DNA from: Actinomycetes bacterium
Lineage (GTDB): Bacteria; Actinomycetota; Acidimicrobiia; Acidimicrobiales; Palsa-688
NCBI GenBank assembly: GCA_021827225.1
Contig: JAKAXG010000195.1
Span: forward strand, 1 to 7,666
Direction: 5' to 3'
Length of the DNA stretch: 7,666 nt
Below the pieces are notes generated by a model. It was not told the origin of the DNA and did no database searches. It saw only the letters and a list, made by a program, of their open reading frames with translations. The position numbers and the translations under genes were made by a program. The first letter of the stretch is position 1. Each line of letters begins with the position of its first letter. This document shows positions 1 through 5,688 of this stretch, piece by piece.

Positions 1-131
1 AGGACCTGGTGGTGCTCGCCCCCTTCGAGCCGGTTCCCCTGGAGGGGGTCCTGTCCTCACAGGGATTCACCTACGAGCCGGAAGACATCGGGGGAGGCGA
101 CTGGCGGGTGACGTTCCGCCGTCAGCCGTGA
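1..131 (+). CDS. DUF2249-type protein, C-terminal fragment
   Basis: This is the last 42 codons of a gene that begins before the window, read in the frame starting at base 3 and ending at TGA 129-131. The visible peptide contains APFEPVPL followed about 25 residues later by GGGDWRVTFRR. That is the characteristic end of DUF2249 domains: a PxPL segment, a GF turn and a closing strand with WRVxFRR. DUF2249 proteins are small, soluble and of unknown biochemical role. They are often encoded beside hemerythrin-like and iron-sulfur assembly genes, as here. The stop codon overlaps the GTG start of the next gene (GTGA), so the two are probably translated together. Family assignment is fairly secure from the tail alone; function is unknown. 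Confidence 0.72.
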   Translation, partial: DLVVLAPFEPVPLEGVLSSQGFTYEPEDIGGGDWRVTFRRQP

Positions 132-508
132 GCACCGCCCCCCCGCCGTCGGCTGACCGACCGGCCGGGACGGCGACCGATCCGCTGACCACGGACCCCT
201 GGAAAGCGGTGGAAGCGGCCTGGGGAGCCCTGGCCGGCGTGTTCGATCCCGAGTTGTGCCTCGACGTCGTCTCGCTGGGTCTGGTCTATGACCTCCGGCT
301 CGAGGGCGGCAGTCTGGTGGTCGAGATCACGCTCACCACGCCGGGCTGCCCGGTGTCGGAGAGCCTGCCCGAGGAGGCCCGGGCGGCGATCATCGACGCC
401 ACCGATGGGGCGGTCGGTGTCGACGTCCGGGTGGTGTGGGATCCGCCCTGGAACCCGTCGATGATGAGCGAAGCCGCCGCCGCGGCCCTGGGATTCGGGT
501 CGCGTTGA
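128..508 (+). CDS. DUF59/MIP18-family iron-sulfur assembly factor (SufT/PaaD-like)
   Basis: This encodes a 126-residue cytoplasmic protein of the MIP18/DUF59 family, whose members help assemble or deliver iron-sulfur clusters to target enzymes. After a Pro/Ala-rich, probably disordered N-terminus (about 1-24), the domain shows the family signatures: a helix, DPEL at 40-43, DVVSLGLVYDL at 46-56, and TTPGCP at 70-75 with the single conserved cysteine C74. A helix with SESLPEE follows, then a strand ending in WDPPWNP (104-110). The length suits a stand-alone family member. The start chosen is GTG 128, which overlaps the upstream stop in a GTGA arrangement typical of translational coupling. The downstream ferredoxin is a plausible client, but that link rests only on proximity. 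Confidence 0.88.
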   Translation: MSTAPPPSADRPAGTATDPLTTDPWKAVEAAWGALAGVFDPELCLDVVSLGLVYDLRLEGGSLVVEITLTTPGCPVSESLPEEARAAIIDATDGAVGVDVRVVWDPPWNPSMMSEAAAAALGFGSR

Positions 509-538
509 GCGGCCGCCCGGTCCTCCGGCTCCCTATTT

Positions 539-575
539 CTTCTGGTATTCACTAGAATTTCTATGGTATGATGGG
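539..575 (+). promoter_or_regulatory. Extended -10 promoter with embedded dyad operator
   Basis: A short A+T-rich patch stands out from the G+C-rich surroundings in the 509-635 gap. It contains TGG-TATGAT at 564-572, which fits an extended -10 element (TGn plus five of six matches to TATAAT); no good -35 is visible. Just upstream, overlapping the expected spacer, is a perfect 11-base dyad TAGAATTTCTA (553-563). A few more symmetric bases lie outside it (C550/G566, T548/A568, A547/T569). A palindrome in the spacer is where a repressor would sit. Transcription would begin near 579 and read the hemerythrin-like gene. The regulator is not identifiable from sequence. Confidence 0.5.
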
Positions 576-635
576 TGGCGGATGGATTGAACGGGTGGCT
601 GCTCGCGAAAGTTGAGCGATGGCAGCGAAGGGAGA

Positions 636-1043
636 ATGACCGTGACACCGGAAGCAGACCTTCGACGGACCCACTGGATGACCAGGCCGACCCTCCCCCT
701 CGGTCACGAGGCGCTGCTCACCCTCGCCCGAAAGGTGCGGGCGGCCGCAGACGACACCGACGCCCACCGGCTGGAGGAAGCCGCTCGGCTGTTCGCCCTG
801 GCTCTCGAGCGGCACCTGCGGGCCGAAGCCGTGCCGTTGAGCCAGATGGTGCCGGCGCAGGCCAGGATCCTGAGGAGGGGTCAGCACCGGATCGGCGCCC
901 TGGCCGCCGCCCTGGTGGCGGACGCGACGGGTGGCTGCTCGGCACCGCACCGTGAGTGCCGCTCCCGTGCCGACGAGCTGGTGGCGCTGCTCAGCCTCCA
1001 GGCGCGCGACGAGCACCTCGCTCTCGGCCGTCCAGCCGCCTGA
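636..1043 (+). CDS. Small hemerythrin-like (HHE) protein with one altered ligand
   Basis: This encodes a 135-residue, mostly helical protein. Its spacing recalls a hemerythrin HHE domain, a four-helix bundle that binds a diiron centre and senses or carries oxygen or NO. Candidate ligands are H24 (GHEALL), H60 and E64 (ERHLRAE), and H84 (GQHRI). The last-helix HxxxE position reads LLSLQARDE, giving Q122 where His is expected, with E126 kept. The usual LFP motifs after the ligand helices are also missing. It may have lost or altered its metal site, so the family call is moderate. The start ATG 636 lies directly after GAAGGGAG; GTG 642 has better spacing from that sequence and is an alternative, and TTG 612 would extend the reading frame by eight codons. 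The gene has its own promoter patch upstream. Confidence 0.6.
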   Translation: MTVTPEADLRRTHWMTRPTLPLGHEALLTLARKVRAAADDTDAHRLEEAARLFALALERHLRAEAVPLSQMVPAQARILRRGQHRIGALAAALVADATGGCSAPHRECRSRADELVALLSLQARDEHLALGRPAA

Positions 1044-1077
1044 ACGCCCCGGGAAGGCCCCGGCACGGGACCCGTCG

Positions 1078-1099
1078 TCAGTTAGCGTTGTTCAGTTAG
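1078..1099 (+). repeat. Direct repeat TCAGTTAG x2, 14-bp period
   Basis: The octamer TCAGTTAG occurs at 1078-1085 and again at 1092-1099, 14 bases start to start. The second copy runs straight into the palindrome at 1098-1113. Paired sites of this kind upstream of a promoter often mark tandem binding of a regulator. No protein can be named. Confidence 0.5.
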
Positions 1100-1147
1100 G
1101 GACCTTCGGCCCTGTCCAACGGCCTTGGGGGAACGCATACTCCCTCC
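1098..1147 (+). promoter_or_regulatory. Probable promoter with DosR/DevR-like box near -42
   Basis: AGGGACCTTCGGCCCT (1098-1113) is an imperfect 16-base palindrome. It resembles the GGGAC-N-GTCCC type of box bound by DosR/DevR, the hypoxia and NO response regulator of actinobacteria. A CATACT hexamer at 1136-1141 could be the -10, with transcription starting near 1147. The palindrome centre would then lie about 42 bases upstream, the classic spot for an activator contacting RNA polymerase; no good -35 is present, which fits activator dependence. The UTR would be about 27 nt and carry the Shine-Dalgarno sequence of the diiron gene. The box match is by eye and one half is imperfect. Confidence 0.45.
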
Positions 1148-1174
1148 ACATTTCTCGAAATGGGAGGGGACGCC

Positions 1175-2263
1175 ATGTCACTCATGTCTGCGGACCTGGA
1201 CTACCTCGCCCGCGCCCGAGCGGGTGAGTTCGACTGGGGGTGGTTGCGGGACACCAACTCCGAGTGGGGGATACGGGCCCGGCCCGGCAAGGTGGGCCTG
1301 ACGCTGCGGGACATCAGCGTCGGCTCATACGGCTCGGTCCCCGACGTGCCCCCCCGACGCACCATGGCACCGCGGGGATCGGACATCGATTCCGACGTTC
1401 CCGACATGGGCTACACCATCAACTCCAAGGCCGAGGTGTGGTCCGACAACCTCCTTGACCTGTACGAGGAGGCAGTGAGCCGGCAGTGGAGCGCGACACG
1501 GGACATCCCCTGGACCGAGCTGCCGGAGCTCGACCCGGACATCGAGCACGCCATGTGCCAGCTGTGCACCGTCCTGTCCGAGGTGGAGATGATCGCCTCC
1601 GATTTCCCAGCCAAGTGGCTGTGGCGGATCAACCACGACTTCGTCGAGGCGAAGATGTTCCTCTGCACCCAGGTCATGGACGAGGCCCGCCACACGGAGG
1701 TCTTCCGCAAGCGGGCACTGGCCAACGGCGGGGGGTTGGGCAAGGCCAAGTCGGTGGTGGAGCGGTTCCTGAAGCTCATCCTCGACGCTCAGAGCTACGA
1801 CGAGGGCTCGGCGCTCATGCACCTGCTCGGCGAGGGCATAGTCCTGTCGCTGTTCCGGGCCGGCGAGCTGATAGCCCCTTCGCCGGTGGAGAAGAAGATA
1901 TTCCGGCTGTGCATGCAGGACGAGGCCCGTCACGTCGCTTACGGAACCATGCACCTGCGTTACCGGCTGGAGCGTGACCCGTCAATGGCCGAGGACTTCC
2001 ACGCCTACCTGGACCAGGGCGAGGAGATCATCTCCATGCTGTTCACCACTCCCGAGGTGGTGGAACCCACCACCCTGCTGGTCGCCGGCAGTGTGGCCAA
2101 GGCCGAGGAGATCGGTCTGGCCGGGGCCGACATGTTGAGGGGCAGGGTCATCGAGGAGTACCTGCAGCGCTGCGACCACGCCGGCCTTCCCCGGCGGGGG
2201 CGCCTGAAGATGCCCAAGGAGCTGCTGGTCGGCGTGGCCGGCGCAGGCGCGGAGGTGGAGTGA
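1175..2263 (+). CDS. Ferritin-like diiron-carboxylate protein, probable oxygenase
   Basis: This encodes a 362-residue soluble protein with the metal-ligand pattern of the ferritin/ribonucleotide-reductase-R2-like superfamily, which includes AurF-type N-oxygenases and bacterial multicomponent monooxygenases. Two near-identical helices carry DEARH: E170/H173 followed by TEVF, and E250/H253 followed by VAYG. The matching single carboxylates are probably E136 or E138 (LSEVEMIASDF) and E220 (LLGEGI). This gives E-34-ExxH and E-30-ExxH spacing, close to that of diiron oxygenases. The substrate cannot be read from the sequence. ATG 1175 is preferred because GGGAGGGGA (1162-1170) sits four bases upstream; ATG 1160 would place that sequence inside the gene. 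The stop overlaps the next start by one base. A ferredoxin and a reductase lie downstream, as expected for an enzyme needing electrons. It could instead be a non-catalytic ferritin-like protein. Confidence 0.82.
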   Translation: MSLMSADLDYLARARAGEFDWGWLRDTNSEWGIRARPGKVGLTLRDISVGSYGSVPDVPPRRTMAPRGSDIDSDVPDMGYTINSKAEVWSDNLLDLYEEAVSRQWSATRDIPWTELPELDPDIEHAMCQLCTVLSEVEMIASDFPAKWLWRINHDFVEAKMFLCTQVMDEARHTEVFRKRALANGGGLGKAKSVVERFLKLILDAQSYDEGSALMHLLGEGIVLSLFRAGELIAPSPVEKKIFRLCMQDEARHVAYGTMHLRYRLERDPSMAEDFHAYLDQGEEIISMLFTTPEVVEPTTLLVAGSVAKAEEIGLAGADMLRGRVIEEYLQRCDHAGLPRRGRLKMPKELLVGVAGAGAEVE

Positions 2264-2685
2264 TGGATGCCTCGTGGTTCCAGACCATGGCGGACGACGC
2301 CCGCAACCGTCCCGACGTGTACCGACGGCTCGGATTCGGCGACCTGCGCCTGGTCGTCGAGGAGACAGACGACTCAGGCACCCGTCGCTTCGGCTTGGTC
2401 CTGGACGGCTACGACGTCGCTTCAGCGGGCGAGATCGACGACGTCGACGGCTTCCGTCCCGACGCGACCATCACGGGGACCCGCCAGACGTGGGACGAAA
2501 TGGCCGCAAACATCGTGGCCAACGGGGCCGCGGATCTGGGCCACACCCTGAACTCCCTGAGCATCGCCGAGGCCCCCCTGAGGGTGTCGTCGCCCGACCC
2601 GCTCGGCCGCGACAAGTTCTTCCGCTACGCCGAGACCCTGCAGTCCCTGTTCGACTCGTTGGCGAGGGCACCGATAGCGATCTGA
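2263..2685 (+). CDS. SCP2-like (sterol carrier-type) small protein
   Basis: This encodes a 140-residue protein with the layout of SCP2-like lipid-binding folds. A helical N-terminus (WFQTMADDARNRPDVYRRLG) is followed by strands with EETDDSG and RFGLVLDGYDV (42-52), then a DGF-PDATITG segment and TWDEMAANIVANGAADLG (76-93), the usual tryptophan-containing helix and loop. A C-terminal helix runs over FFRYAETLQSLFDSL. The family binds fatty or sterol-like ligands in a hydrophobic tunnel; similarity here is moderate and judged by eye. The ATG shares its A with the preceding stop (TGATG), and GGAGGTGG (2251-2258) gives ideal Shine-Dalgarno spacing. GTG 2260 is a less likely start. The coupling suggests it acts together with the diiron protein, for example by presenting a hydrophobic substrate. 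That role is inference. Confidence 0.6.
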   Translation: MDASWFQTMADDARNRPDVYRRLGFGDLRLVVEETDDSGTRRFGLVLDGYDVASAGEIDDVDGFRPDATITGTRQTWDEMAANIVANGAADLGHTLNSLSIAEAPLRVSSPDPLGRDKFFRYAETLQSLFDSLARAPIAI

Positions 2686-2699
2686 GGGGAGGGTGAATC

Positions 2700-3113
2700 A
2701 TGGCCCTTCAGATCCTGGACGGGTGCATCGGCTGCGGCGCGTGTGAGTCGGCCTGCGGGCAGAGGGCCATCAGTCAATCGGAGTCCTTCGCGGTGATGTA
2801 CGTCGTCGACCCGCTCCTCTGCAACGACTGCCTGGACTGCGTCACGGTCTGCCCGGTGGACGCCATCGTCTCGGATCCCGAGTGGGCGGTGTGCCTCGGC
2901 CGCGGCTGTCCTCTGCGTTCCTCCCGCTACGCCGGCTGGGAGTGCAGCCAGGGTCTCGATCGATGCCCGGTGTGCGGCTCGATGCTCTGGCGCCCTCCCG
3001 GCGGCGAGTGGGTGTGCAGTCGCTGCCGAGCCGGCGCCGGGGGGACAGGCGCCAAATGCCCAAAGGTGGAGCGGATGCGGAGGAACGGGCTCGGCGCGAC
3101 CTGGTGCCGGTGA
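2700..3113 (+). CDS. 2x[4Fe-4S] ferredoxin fused to Cys-rich zinc-ribbon-like tail
   Basis: This encodes a 137-residue protein with 17 cysteines. The N-terminal part has two CxxCxxCxxxC motifs, at C9-C12-C15-C19 and C41-C44-C47-C51. The second is followed by PVDAI, as in bacterial dicluster ferredoxins; the first is followed by GQRAI, lacking the usual proline. About 85 further residues hold C65 and C70 (CLGRGCPL), C82, CPVC (89-92) and CSRC (106-109), then C120 and C136. CPVCGSMLW followed by EWVCSRC looks like a zinc ribbon. Ordinary two-cluster ferredoxins stop soon after the second motif, so this is an extended form. It begins 14 bases after the SCP2-like gene, behind GAGGGGAGG. It is the natural electron donor for the diiron protein. 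The tail may dock partners or bind metal; its role is unknown. Confidence 0.87.
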   Translation: MALQILDGCIGCGACESACGQRAISQSESFAVMYVVDPLLCNDCLDCVTVCPVDAIVSDPEWAVCLGRGCPLRSSRYAGWECSQGLDRCPVCGSMLWRPPGGEWVCSRCRAGAGGTGAKCPKVERMRRNGLGATWCR

Positions 3114-3135
3114 TCCCGCGAAGAGAAGCGGAGTT

Positions 3136-3182
3136 GTGGTCCTTTTCCTTAGTGCTTGACTATCCCGGCGGAAAGGACCACC
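3136..3182 (+). promoter_or_regulatory. Hairpin that could mask a Shine-Dalgarno sequence
   Basis: GTGGTCCTTTTCC (3136-3148) pairs with GGAAAGGACCAC (3170-3181). This gives 12 base pairs with one bulged T and a 21-base loop. The right arm contains AAAGGA (3172-3177), a good Shine-Dalgarno sequence five bases before ATG 3183, so the folded RNA would hide it. There is no T-run, so a simple intrinsic terminator is unlikely. The same symmetry could serve as a DNA operator. The loop contains TTGACT (3156-3161), but no matching -10 is evident. Confidence 0.5.
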
Positions 3183-3248
3183 ATGATCCGCGTAGGTGAG
3201 TATGCGAAGAGAACCCTCCTGCCCCTCCGGGCGAGCTGGTGCACCTGA
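3183..3248 (+). other. 21-codon mini-ORF overlapping the transaldolase start
   Basis: The best ribosome binding site in this gap, AAAGGA at 3172-3177, points to ATG 3183. That ATG opens a 21-codon frame (MIRVGEYAKRTLLPLRASWCT) ending at TGA 3246-3248. It overlaps the first codons of the transaldolase in another frame. It may be a leader peptide that couples translation to transaldolase. It may also be the remnant of a lost gene: MIRVGEYAKRTLL loosely recalls the first strand of a CBS domain. It may never be translated. No function can be assigned. Confidence 0.3.
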
Positions 3249-4344
3249 AAGACCGGGGCTGAACCCGGCCCGCCGGCTGCACGACCTGGGCCAGAGCCTG
3301 TGGCTGGACAGCATCAACCGGGTGATGCTCCGCAACGGGACGTTGGCCCGCTACGTGAGCGAGCTGGCCGTAACCGGTCTGACCTCCAATCCGACCATCC
3401 TCGGCCACGCCATGGCGGCGAGCGCCGACTACGACGATTCGCTCGCCCGGCTGGCCGGAGACGGGATGACCGATCCGCAGGATCTGGTCTACGCCCTGGC
3501 CTTCGAAGATCTGGGTGAGGCCGCCGACCTGTTCCGCCCGGCTTGGCAGGAATCGGCCGGCACGGACGGCTACGTCTCTGTCGAGGTACCGCCCGACGTG
3601 GCCTACGACGCCACGGCGACGATGAACCTGGCCCGGCGGCTGCACGACCAGGCCTGGTTCCCCAACCTGCTGGTGAAGATCCCCGGCACCCCGGCCGGGT
3701 TGGTGGCCATGGAGGAGACGATCGTCGCCGGGATCGGCGTCAACGTGACCCTTCTGTTCTCCGACGCCCACTACTTGCGCACCGCTGACACGTATATCCG
3801 GGCTCTGGAGCGGCGTCGCGAGCGGGGGTTGGACCTGACCGTCCCCGCGGTGGCGTCGATCTTCGTCTCCCGCTGGGATGCCGCCGCCGACCCGTTACTG
3901 CCCCCCGCCCTGCACGGCCGGCTCGGCCTGGCCGTGGCCAACAAGGTGTATTCCTCCTACGAGGCCCTGCTGGCCAGTGACCGCTGGCAGAAGCTCGCCG
4001 CCGAGGGCGCCCGGCCGCAGCGGGTGCTGTGGGCTTCGACCTCCACCAAGGACCCGAACCTCCCTGACACGTATTACCTGGGCTGCCTGGCTGCCCCCGC
4101 CACCATCGACACCGTCCCCGAGAAGACGCTGCTGGCGTTCGCTGAGCACGGCAACCTCGACGAGCGTCTCGAACCCGACCGCCCCGGGGCCGAGGCCACT
4201 ATCGCCGAGATCGCTGCGTCCGGGGTGAGCGCCGACGGGCTGGCAGAACGGTTGCAGCGACAGGGTGCCGGCGCCTTCAGTGCCGACTGGGCGGCGCTAC
4301 TCGAAGCCATCACCGCGAAGGCCGACCAGCTGAGGAGAACGTGA
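3196..4344 (+). CDS. tal: Transaldolase
   Basis: This encodes transaldolase (382 residues), the pentose-phosphate enzyme that moves a dihydroxyacetone unit between sugar phosphates through a Schiff base. The sequence shows LWLD (35-38, the acid-base Asp), GLTSNPT (61-67), VSVEV (128-132), LLVKIPGTPAGL with the Schiff-base lysine K161, VNVTLLFS (182-189), and LWASTSTKDP in the C-terminal half. Length and motifs match the long actinobacterial type. Homology begins around residue 22 (LNPARRL). The only in-frame starts before that point are GTG 3196 and ATG 3202; TAG 3193-3195 closes the frame upstream and neither start has a well-spaced ribosome binding site. Coupling through the overlapping mini-ORF is one explanation. 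The gene is followed closely by the FAD reductase and probably shares its transcript. Confidence 0.95.
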   Translation: MSMRREPSCPSGRAGAPERPGLNPARRLHDLGQSLWLDSINRVMLRNGTLARYVSELAVTGLTSNPTILGHAMAASADYDDSLARLAGDGMTDPQDLVYALAFEDLGEAADLFRPAWQESAGTDGYVSVEVPPDVAYDATATMNLARRLHDQAWFPNLLVKIPGTPAGLVAMEETIVAGIGVNVTLLFSDAHYLRTADTYIRALERRRERGLDLTVPAVASIFVSRWDAAADPLLPPALHGRLGLAVANKVYSSYEALLASDRWQKLAAEGARPQRVLWASTSTKDPNLPDTYYLGCLAAPATIDTVPEKTLLAFAEHGNLDERLEPDRPGAEATIAEIAASGVSADGLAERLQRQGAGAFSADWAALLEAITAKADQLRRT

Positions 4345-4372
4345 CAGACCGTCCCCTGAGAGAGGAGTCGTC

Positions 4373-5599
4373 ATGGCTGCCAAGCCGACCTACGTGATTG
4401 CCGGCGCCAGCCTGGCCGGGGCCAAAGCGGCCGAAACCCTGCGGGCCGAGGGCTTCGACGGGCGGGTCGTACTGGTGGGAGAGGAATCCGTTCGCCCCTA
4501 CGAGCGGCCCCCGCTGTCCAAGGCGTACCTGCGGGGCGAGGTCGGCTTCGACGCCGCGGCGGTCCACGAAGATGCTTTCTACAAGGACCACGAGATCGAG
4601 TTGCTCACCTCCACGACTGTCACCGCCGTCGATACCGCCTCGCGCACCGTGACCCTCGATCCAGGTGGCAGGCTCCCCTACGACCAGCTTCTGGTCGCGA
4701 CCGGCGCCACCCTGCGGCGCCTCAGCGTCCCGGGATCGCAGTTGGCCGGCATCCACTACCTCCGCAGCCTGGAAAGCTGCGACGTGCTTCGCCGGGCGCT
4801 CGTGACGGCCTCCCGGGTGGTGGTCGTCGGGGCGGGCTGGATCGGGTCCGAGGTGGCGGCGTCCGCCCGCCAGATGGGCAAGGAGGTGGCGTTGGTCGAG
4901 GCGGCGCGCGTGCCCCTCGAGCGGGTGCTCGGCGCAGAGGTGGGCGCCGTCTTCCGGGATCTGCACGTCGACCACGGCATCGAGTGCCACTTCGGCGTCG
5001 GCGTGGAGGCCTTCCGGGGATCGACCACGGCGGAGCAGGTGGCTCTGTCGGACGGGACGGTGGTGGCGGGGGACATGTTCGTGGTCGGTGTCGGTGTCAG
5101 CCCCCGCACCGAGCTGGTCGAGAACGCCGGGATGGCCCTCGACAACGGGATCGTGGTTGACGAGCACCTGGCTACCTCGGTGCCGGGAGTCTGGGCGGCA
5201 GGTGACGTGGCCAACGCCTGGCACCCCACGTTGGGCACGCGAATCCGCCTCGAGCACTGGTCGGCGGCGCTCAACCAGGGCCCCGTGGCAGCCAGGAACA
5301 TGCTCGGCCGTCCCACCGCCTACACCAAGATCCCCTACTTCTTCTCCGACCAGTACGACCTGGGCATGGAGTACAGCGGCATCGCCACCTCCTGGGATCG
5401 GGTGGTCTATCGAGGCGACCCGGCCGAGCGCGAGTTCATCGCCTTCTGGCTCGACTCCGGACGGGTCCTGGCAGGGATGAACGTCAACGTCTGGGACGTC
5501 GCCGACCAGGTCGCCGCGCTGGTCGCCTCCGGACAGCCCGTCGACGCCGAGGCTCTGGCCGACCCGACCGTCGACCTGGTGTCGCTGGTCCGGAGCTGA
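4373..5599 (+). CDS. FAD-dependent ferredoxin reductase (BphA4/putidaredoxin reductase type)
   Basis: This encodes a 408-residue flavoprotein of the oxygenase-coupled NADH-ferredoxin reductase family, which passes electrons from NAD(P)H through FAD to a ferredoxin. The N-terminal FAD-binding segment reads VIAGASLAGAKAAETLR (8-24), a variant of GxGxxG. RPPLSK lies at 45-50 and ATGA at 109-112. A second Rossmann motif VVGAGWIGSE (151-160) binds the nicotinamide cofactor, and the acidic LVE at 174-176 favours NADH. GVWAAGDVA (272-280) is the FAD-contacting motif, and PYFFSDQYDLGMEY (321-334) matches the family's C-terminal domain. ATG 4373 follows GAGAGGAG with good spacing, 28 bases after the transaldolase stop. 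With the ferredoxin and diiron protein upstream it completes a plausible three-part oxygenase chain. Confidence 0.93.
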   Translation: MAAKPTYVIAGASLAGAKAAETLRAEGFDGRVVLVGEESVRPYERPPLSKAYLRGEVGFDAAAVHEDAFYKDHEIELLTSTTVTAVDTASRTVTLDPGGRLPYDQLLVATGATLRRLSVPGSQLAGIHYLRSLESCDVLRRALVTASRVVVVGAGWIGSEVAASARQMGKEVALVEAARVPLERVLGAEVGAVFRDLHVDHGIECHFGVGVEAFRGSTTAEQVALSDGTVVAGDMFVVGVGVSPRTELVENAGMALDNGIVVDEHLATSVPGVWAAGDVANAWHPTLGTRIRLEHWSAALNQGPVAARNMLGRPTAYTKIPYFFSDQYDLGMEYSGIATSWDRVVYRGDPAEREFIAFWLDSGRVLAGMNVNVWDVADQVAALVASGQPVDAEALADPTVDLVSLVRS

Positions 5600-5616
5600 C
5601 CTTGTCCGGGCCACCC

Positions 5617-5667
5617 ACCACGGTTCTCCGGCGGCGAGGCGGGAAACCCCCGCCGGGAACCGGTGGT
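5617..5667 (+). terminator. Strong 18-bp-arm hairpin without T-run
   Basis: The arms 5617-5634 (ACCACGGTTCTCCGGCGG) and 5650-5667 (CCGCCGGGAACCGGTGGT) are near-perfect inverted repeats enclosing a 15-base loop. A nested alternative pairs GGCGGG (5638-5643) with the C-rich run 5647-5654. It sits 17 bases after the reductase stop and ends about 20 bases before the next start. No T-run follows, so it could be a factor-assisted terminator, a processing or stabilising hairpin, or an attenuator for the small gene downstream. Confidence 0.55.
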
Positions 5668-5688
5668 GTCCGCAGTGATGGAGGATGG

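Noticed and set aside
1325..1954. A 209-codon minus-strand open frame opposite the diiron gene.
   Set aside because: It is the antisense shadow of a gene with conserved ExxH motifs; no family features are seen in the minus product.
3156..3161. TTGACT as a -35 element for transaldolase.
   Set aside because: No -10-like hexamer occurs at 16-18 bases downstream, and it lies in the hairpin loop.
2625..3335. A 236-codon minus-strand frame spanning the ferredoxin and the following gap.
   Set aside because: It covers the antisense of a clear Cys-rich ferredoxin and shows no recognisable domain.
4310..5614. A 434-codon open frame on the minus strand opposite the FAD reductase.
   Set aside because: The plus-strand protein has full family motifs and a good ribosome binding site. 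The minus frame has low-complexity His/Gly/Val-rich content typical of the mirror of a G+C-rich gene.
5602..5688. An N-terminal extension of the HMA-like gene from TTG 5602.
   Set aside because: The added residues are encoded by the hairpin arms, show no domain similarity, and a good ribosome binding site exists for ATG 5689.
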